In this document: piece after piece, positions 5,731-6,947 of the stretch
How positions within the stretch are numbered: position 1 is the stretch's first letter
How the letters are laid out: every line of letters begins with the position of its first letter
From: Tateyamaria sp.
GTDB lineage: Bacteria > Pseudomonadota > Alphaproteobacteria > Rhodobacterales > Rhodobacteraceae
Assembly: GCA_018668195.1 (NCBI GenBank)
Contig: JABITU010000013.1
Location: 1-6,947, forward strand
DNA length: 6,947 bases
Direction of reading: 5' to 3'
Notes under the pieces: generated by a model
Told to the model about the DNA's origin: nothing
Databases searched by the model: none
What the model saw: the letters and a program-made list of their open reading frames with translations, nothing else
Program-made: the position numbers and the translations under genes

Positions 5731-5796
5731 GGAAAAACTATTTCCCAATTTTCACATTATGAAAACTTTTTTTCAAACCGGAAATCCGGACTTTCC
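5731..5796 (-). promoter_or_regulatory. dctP promoter with nested inverted-repeat operators
   Basis: Four half-site pairs lie within 66 bp. GGAAA-N5-TTTCC is at 5731-5745. TTTTCA-N5-TGAAAA is at 5749-5765, with its right arm shared by TGAAAA-N4-TTTTCA (5760-5775). GGAAA-N7-TTTCC is at 5780-5796. The minus-strand hexamer CATAAT (5761-5756) is a good -10 box and lies inside the TTTTCA palindrome; the -35 is weak. RpiR-family regulators bind inverted repeats of this size, and a GGAA-N6-TTCC motif has been reported for the RpiR-type IolR of Sinorhizobium, so control by the neighbouring RpiR gene is plausible. The spacings here differ from that motif. Confidence 0.5.
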
Positions 5797-5800
5797 ATCA

Positions 5801-5819
5801 CTGCCTAATTAAATGGCAG
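5801..5819. repeat. Short stem-loop between rpiR and the dctP promoter
   Basis: CTGCC (5801-5805) and GGCAG (5815-5819) can pair around the AT-only loop TAATTAAAT. It lies downstream of the regulator's stop codon. No T tract follows on the minus strand, so it is not a classical terminator. Its role is unknown. Confidence 0.25.
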
Positions 5820-5896
5820 ATTCTCCGCATAATTTTAGGTAATGGTCAGGAACTGAGCGCGCGCGACACGCAGACGCGCCTTCAAAAGACCTGTAT

Positions 5897-6742
5897 CTAA
5901 AGCTCGTCGAAACGGCGGTGCCCGTCCTCGATTGAGGCCATTCGGCTGCGCCCTGCCGCGCCGGACACCGCGATCGTGCGCGCCGCAACCAAGTTGCAGA
6001 CGGCCATGGCACCCACATGGTTCATCAACGGGCCGTTCGCCGAAGTCACACAAGACAGACGCCAACGGGCATCGGCGGTTTCGGGGCTAGAGCGATCTTC
6101 GATCACCGCCAGACCTGCTTTAGCCGCAGCCGCCGCCTTGGCCACAGCGCCAGCGAGCTTTGAATTGCGGCGCAAAGCGATGAGCACGACGATGTCCTGT
6201 GGGGAAAGCGATACAAGGCTTTCGGCCAAAGTCTCTCCGGCACGAGGCAAGACACTCACGTTGCTTAAGACCTGAGAGGTTTGCCATCCGAGATATTGCG
6301 CAAAAGACTGACCCGCCCGAAAGCCCACGAACCAAACGCGTGGTGCTGCGTTCATTGCCTCTGAGAGGCTGTCAATCACGGTATCATCTAGCGCGCCATA
6401 GGTCAGATCCATGTTCTGTTGCGACGCTTCGAAATGCGCCGCAACCGCGCCGCCAGTTGTGGGCGTTTCTGAGGAGAAACGCAATAATGCGGTGCCTGCT
6501 CGTTGCTCGTCGCGCACTGCGCGGCGCGCCTCGTCAAACGAACCATAGCCGATTCGCCGCACAAATCGGGACACAGTGGCATTTGACACATTAGCCAGTT
6601 CCGCAATTTCTGACGCTGTGTATCCTGCCATCTCGCCAGGGAAATCCAAAACAAACTCGCCAAGCTTATATTCACTCGGATTAAGCTCGGGCAATGCATC
6701 GCGTACACGAAGTAAGAAAGGCTTGGTCTTATCAGTGTTCAT
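5897..6742 (-). CDS. RpiR-family transcriptional regulator (HTH plus SIS domain)
   Basis: A 281-residue cytosolic regulator with the normal family length and order. The N-terminal helix-turn-helix is at about residues 42-63 (YTASEIAELANVSNATVSRF, a typical RpiR recognition helix). The SIS-type effector domain is at about residues 128-260 (APRVWFVGFRAGQSFAQYL, then LSPQDIVVLIALRRNS). SIS domains usually bind a phosphosugar, but RpiR members with TRAP transporters can respond to other ligands, so the effector is unknown. I chose the ATG at 6742 because it gives the usual N-terminus and follows AGGTGG, although the spacing is tight; in-frame ATGs at 6766 and 6901 lack good sites and add atypical residues. 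It lies upstream of dctP on the same strand, with a 218-bp gap full of inverted repeats, so it probably controls the transporter operon. Confidence 0.9.
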   Translation of the reverse strand: MNTDKTKPFLLRVRDALPELNPSEYKLGEFVLDFPGEMAGYTASEIAELANVSNATVSRFVRRIGYGSFDEARRAVRDEQRAGTALLRFSSETPTTGGAVAAHFEASQQNMDLTYGALDDTVIDSLSEAMNAAPRVWFVGFRAGQSFAQYLGWQTSQVLSNVSVLPRAGETLAESLVSLSPQDIVVLIALRRNSKLAGAVAKAAAAAKAGLAVIEDRSSPETADARWRLSCVTSANGPLMNHVGAMAVCNLVAARTIAVSGAAGRSRMASIEDGHRRFDEL

Positions 6743-6773
6743 CCACCTAAGATGATCGCCGTTCATCAAAACG

Positions 6774-6787
6774 TAAACATGTTTATA
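6774..6787 (-). promoter_or_regulatory. Palindrome overlapping the rpiR -10 box
   Basis: TAAACATGTTTA (6774-6785) is a perfect 12-bp palindrome. On the minus strand it overlaps the hexamer TATAAA (6787-6782), a good -10 box about 40 bp before the rpiR start. No strong -35 is visible. An operator in this place would suit autoregulation by RpiR or control of the divergent gene at the right edge. Confidence 0.4.
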
Positions 6788-6835
6788 CGACGTGCGATGA
6801 AATGTTCCGAAGGATCTATCTAGTCCGGTTTTGCG

Positions 6836-6947
6836 GTGTCTGACTATGATATTCAAATATGTGGCGGAGGAACGGTTTGCCCTAATGCCACCTATCGCCA
6901 ATTTAAAGCGGCCATTGGTGATCCGATATACAACGGTCGCTTTGTCC
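6836..6947 (+). CDS. N-terminal fragment, possibly a hydantoinase-like amidohydrolase (cut by window end)
   Basis: An open plus-strand frame of 37 codons runs off the window. GTG at 6836 is the only start after the in-frame stop at 6821-6823, and I see no good ribosome binding site. The translation begins SDYDIQICGGGTVCP, later AAIGDPI and NGRFV. This recalls the opening of dihydropyrimidinase, hydantoinase and allantoinase proteins: YDLxIxGGTVV, then AD(I/V)GIxxG(R/K)IV. The match is loose and has a few extra residues. Codon use looks like real coding sequence, and the divergent position next to an RpiR gene and a racemase-family gene fits a catabolic enzyme. A pseudogene or unrelated protein is possible. 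Regulator and fragment are separated by 93 bp. Confidence 0.35.
   Translation, partial: MSDYDIQICGGGTVCPNATYRQFKAAIGDPIYNGRFV

Noticed and set aside
5082..5762. 226-codon plus-strand frame
   Set aside because: It is antisense to dctP and the composition matches a shadow of that gene.
5858..5880. GC-rich hairpin after the rpiR stop as a terminator
   Set aside because: The GCGCG/CGCGC stem is short, in low-complexity sequence, and no T tract follows on the minus strand.

Overview
The window looks like DNA from a marine-type alphaproteobacterium of the Rhodobacteraceae (roseobacter) group. This rests on the style of the TRAP transporter and RpiR proteins, moderate GC content and general gene layout. 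I had no database, so it is inference. Two unrelated blocks are separated by a gene-poor stretch at about 1895-2198.

Left block (1 to about 1894) has the character of a small replicon or mobile element. A 213-residue HUH-type rolling-circle initiator (38-679, minus) diverges from a 108-residue putative DNA-binding protein (990-1316, plus). The 310-bp gap between their starts is packed with repeats. There are four 14-bp tandem units in strict phase (737-792), two roughly 40-bp direct repeats (803-881), copies of the core ACTGTGTT in both orientations, and two mirror-image promoter candidates sharing an 11-bp inverted repeat, TTGATAAATAC. This looks like an origin and control region with iterons. 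Downstream lie an unrecognised 116-residue protein with a good ribosome binding site (1438-1788) and a doubtful overlapping basic reading frame. No capsid, integrase or partition gene is visible, so the type of element (rolling-circle plasmid, ssDNA phage or an integrated remnant) is open.

Right block (2199-6947) is a catabolic or uptake locus. A single minus-strand operon encodes a TRAP transporter and one enzyme-like protein: periplasmic binding protein (dctP, 4698-5678), small membrane subunit (dctQ, 4156-4677), large membrane subunit (dctM, 2870-4156) and an Asp/Glu/hydantoin-racemase-fold protein (2199-2870). Two junctions overlap as TAATG, so translation is probably coupled. The racemase-like protein has Ser and Gly at the two positions that are catalytic Cys in characterised racemases, so its chemistry is uncertain. 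Upstream on the same strand is an RpiR-family regulator (5897-6742). The 218-bp gap between it and dctP holds a cluster of nested inverted repeats that overlap a likely dctP promoter.

At the right edge a divergent plus-strand reading frame (6836-6947, cut by the window) resembles the N-terminus of a hydantoinase/dihydropyrimidinase-type amidohydrolase. If correct, the locus may import and process a cyclic amide or related carboxylated compound under RpiR control. That pathway is a hypothesis from gene context.
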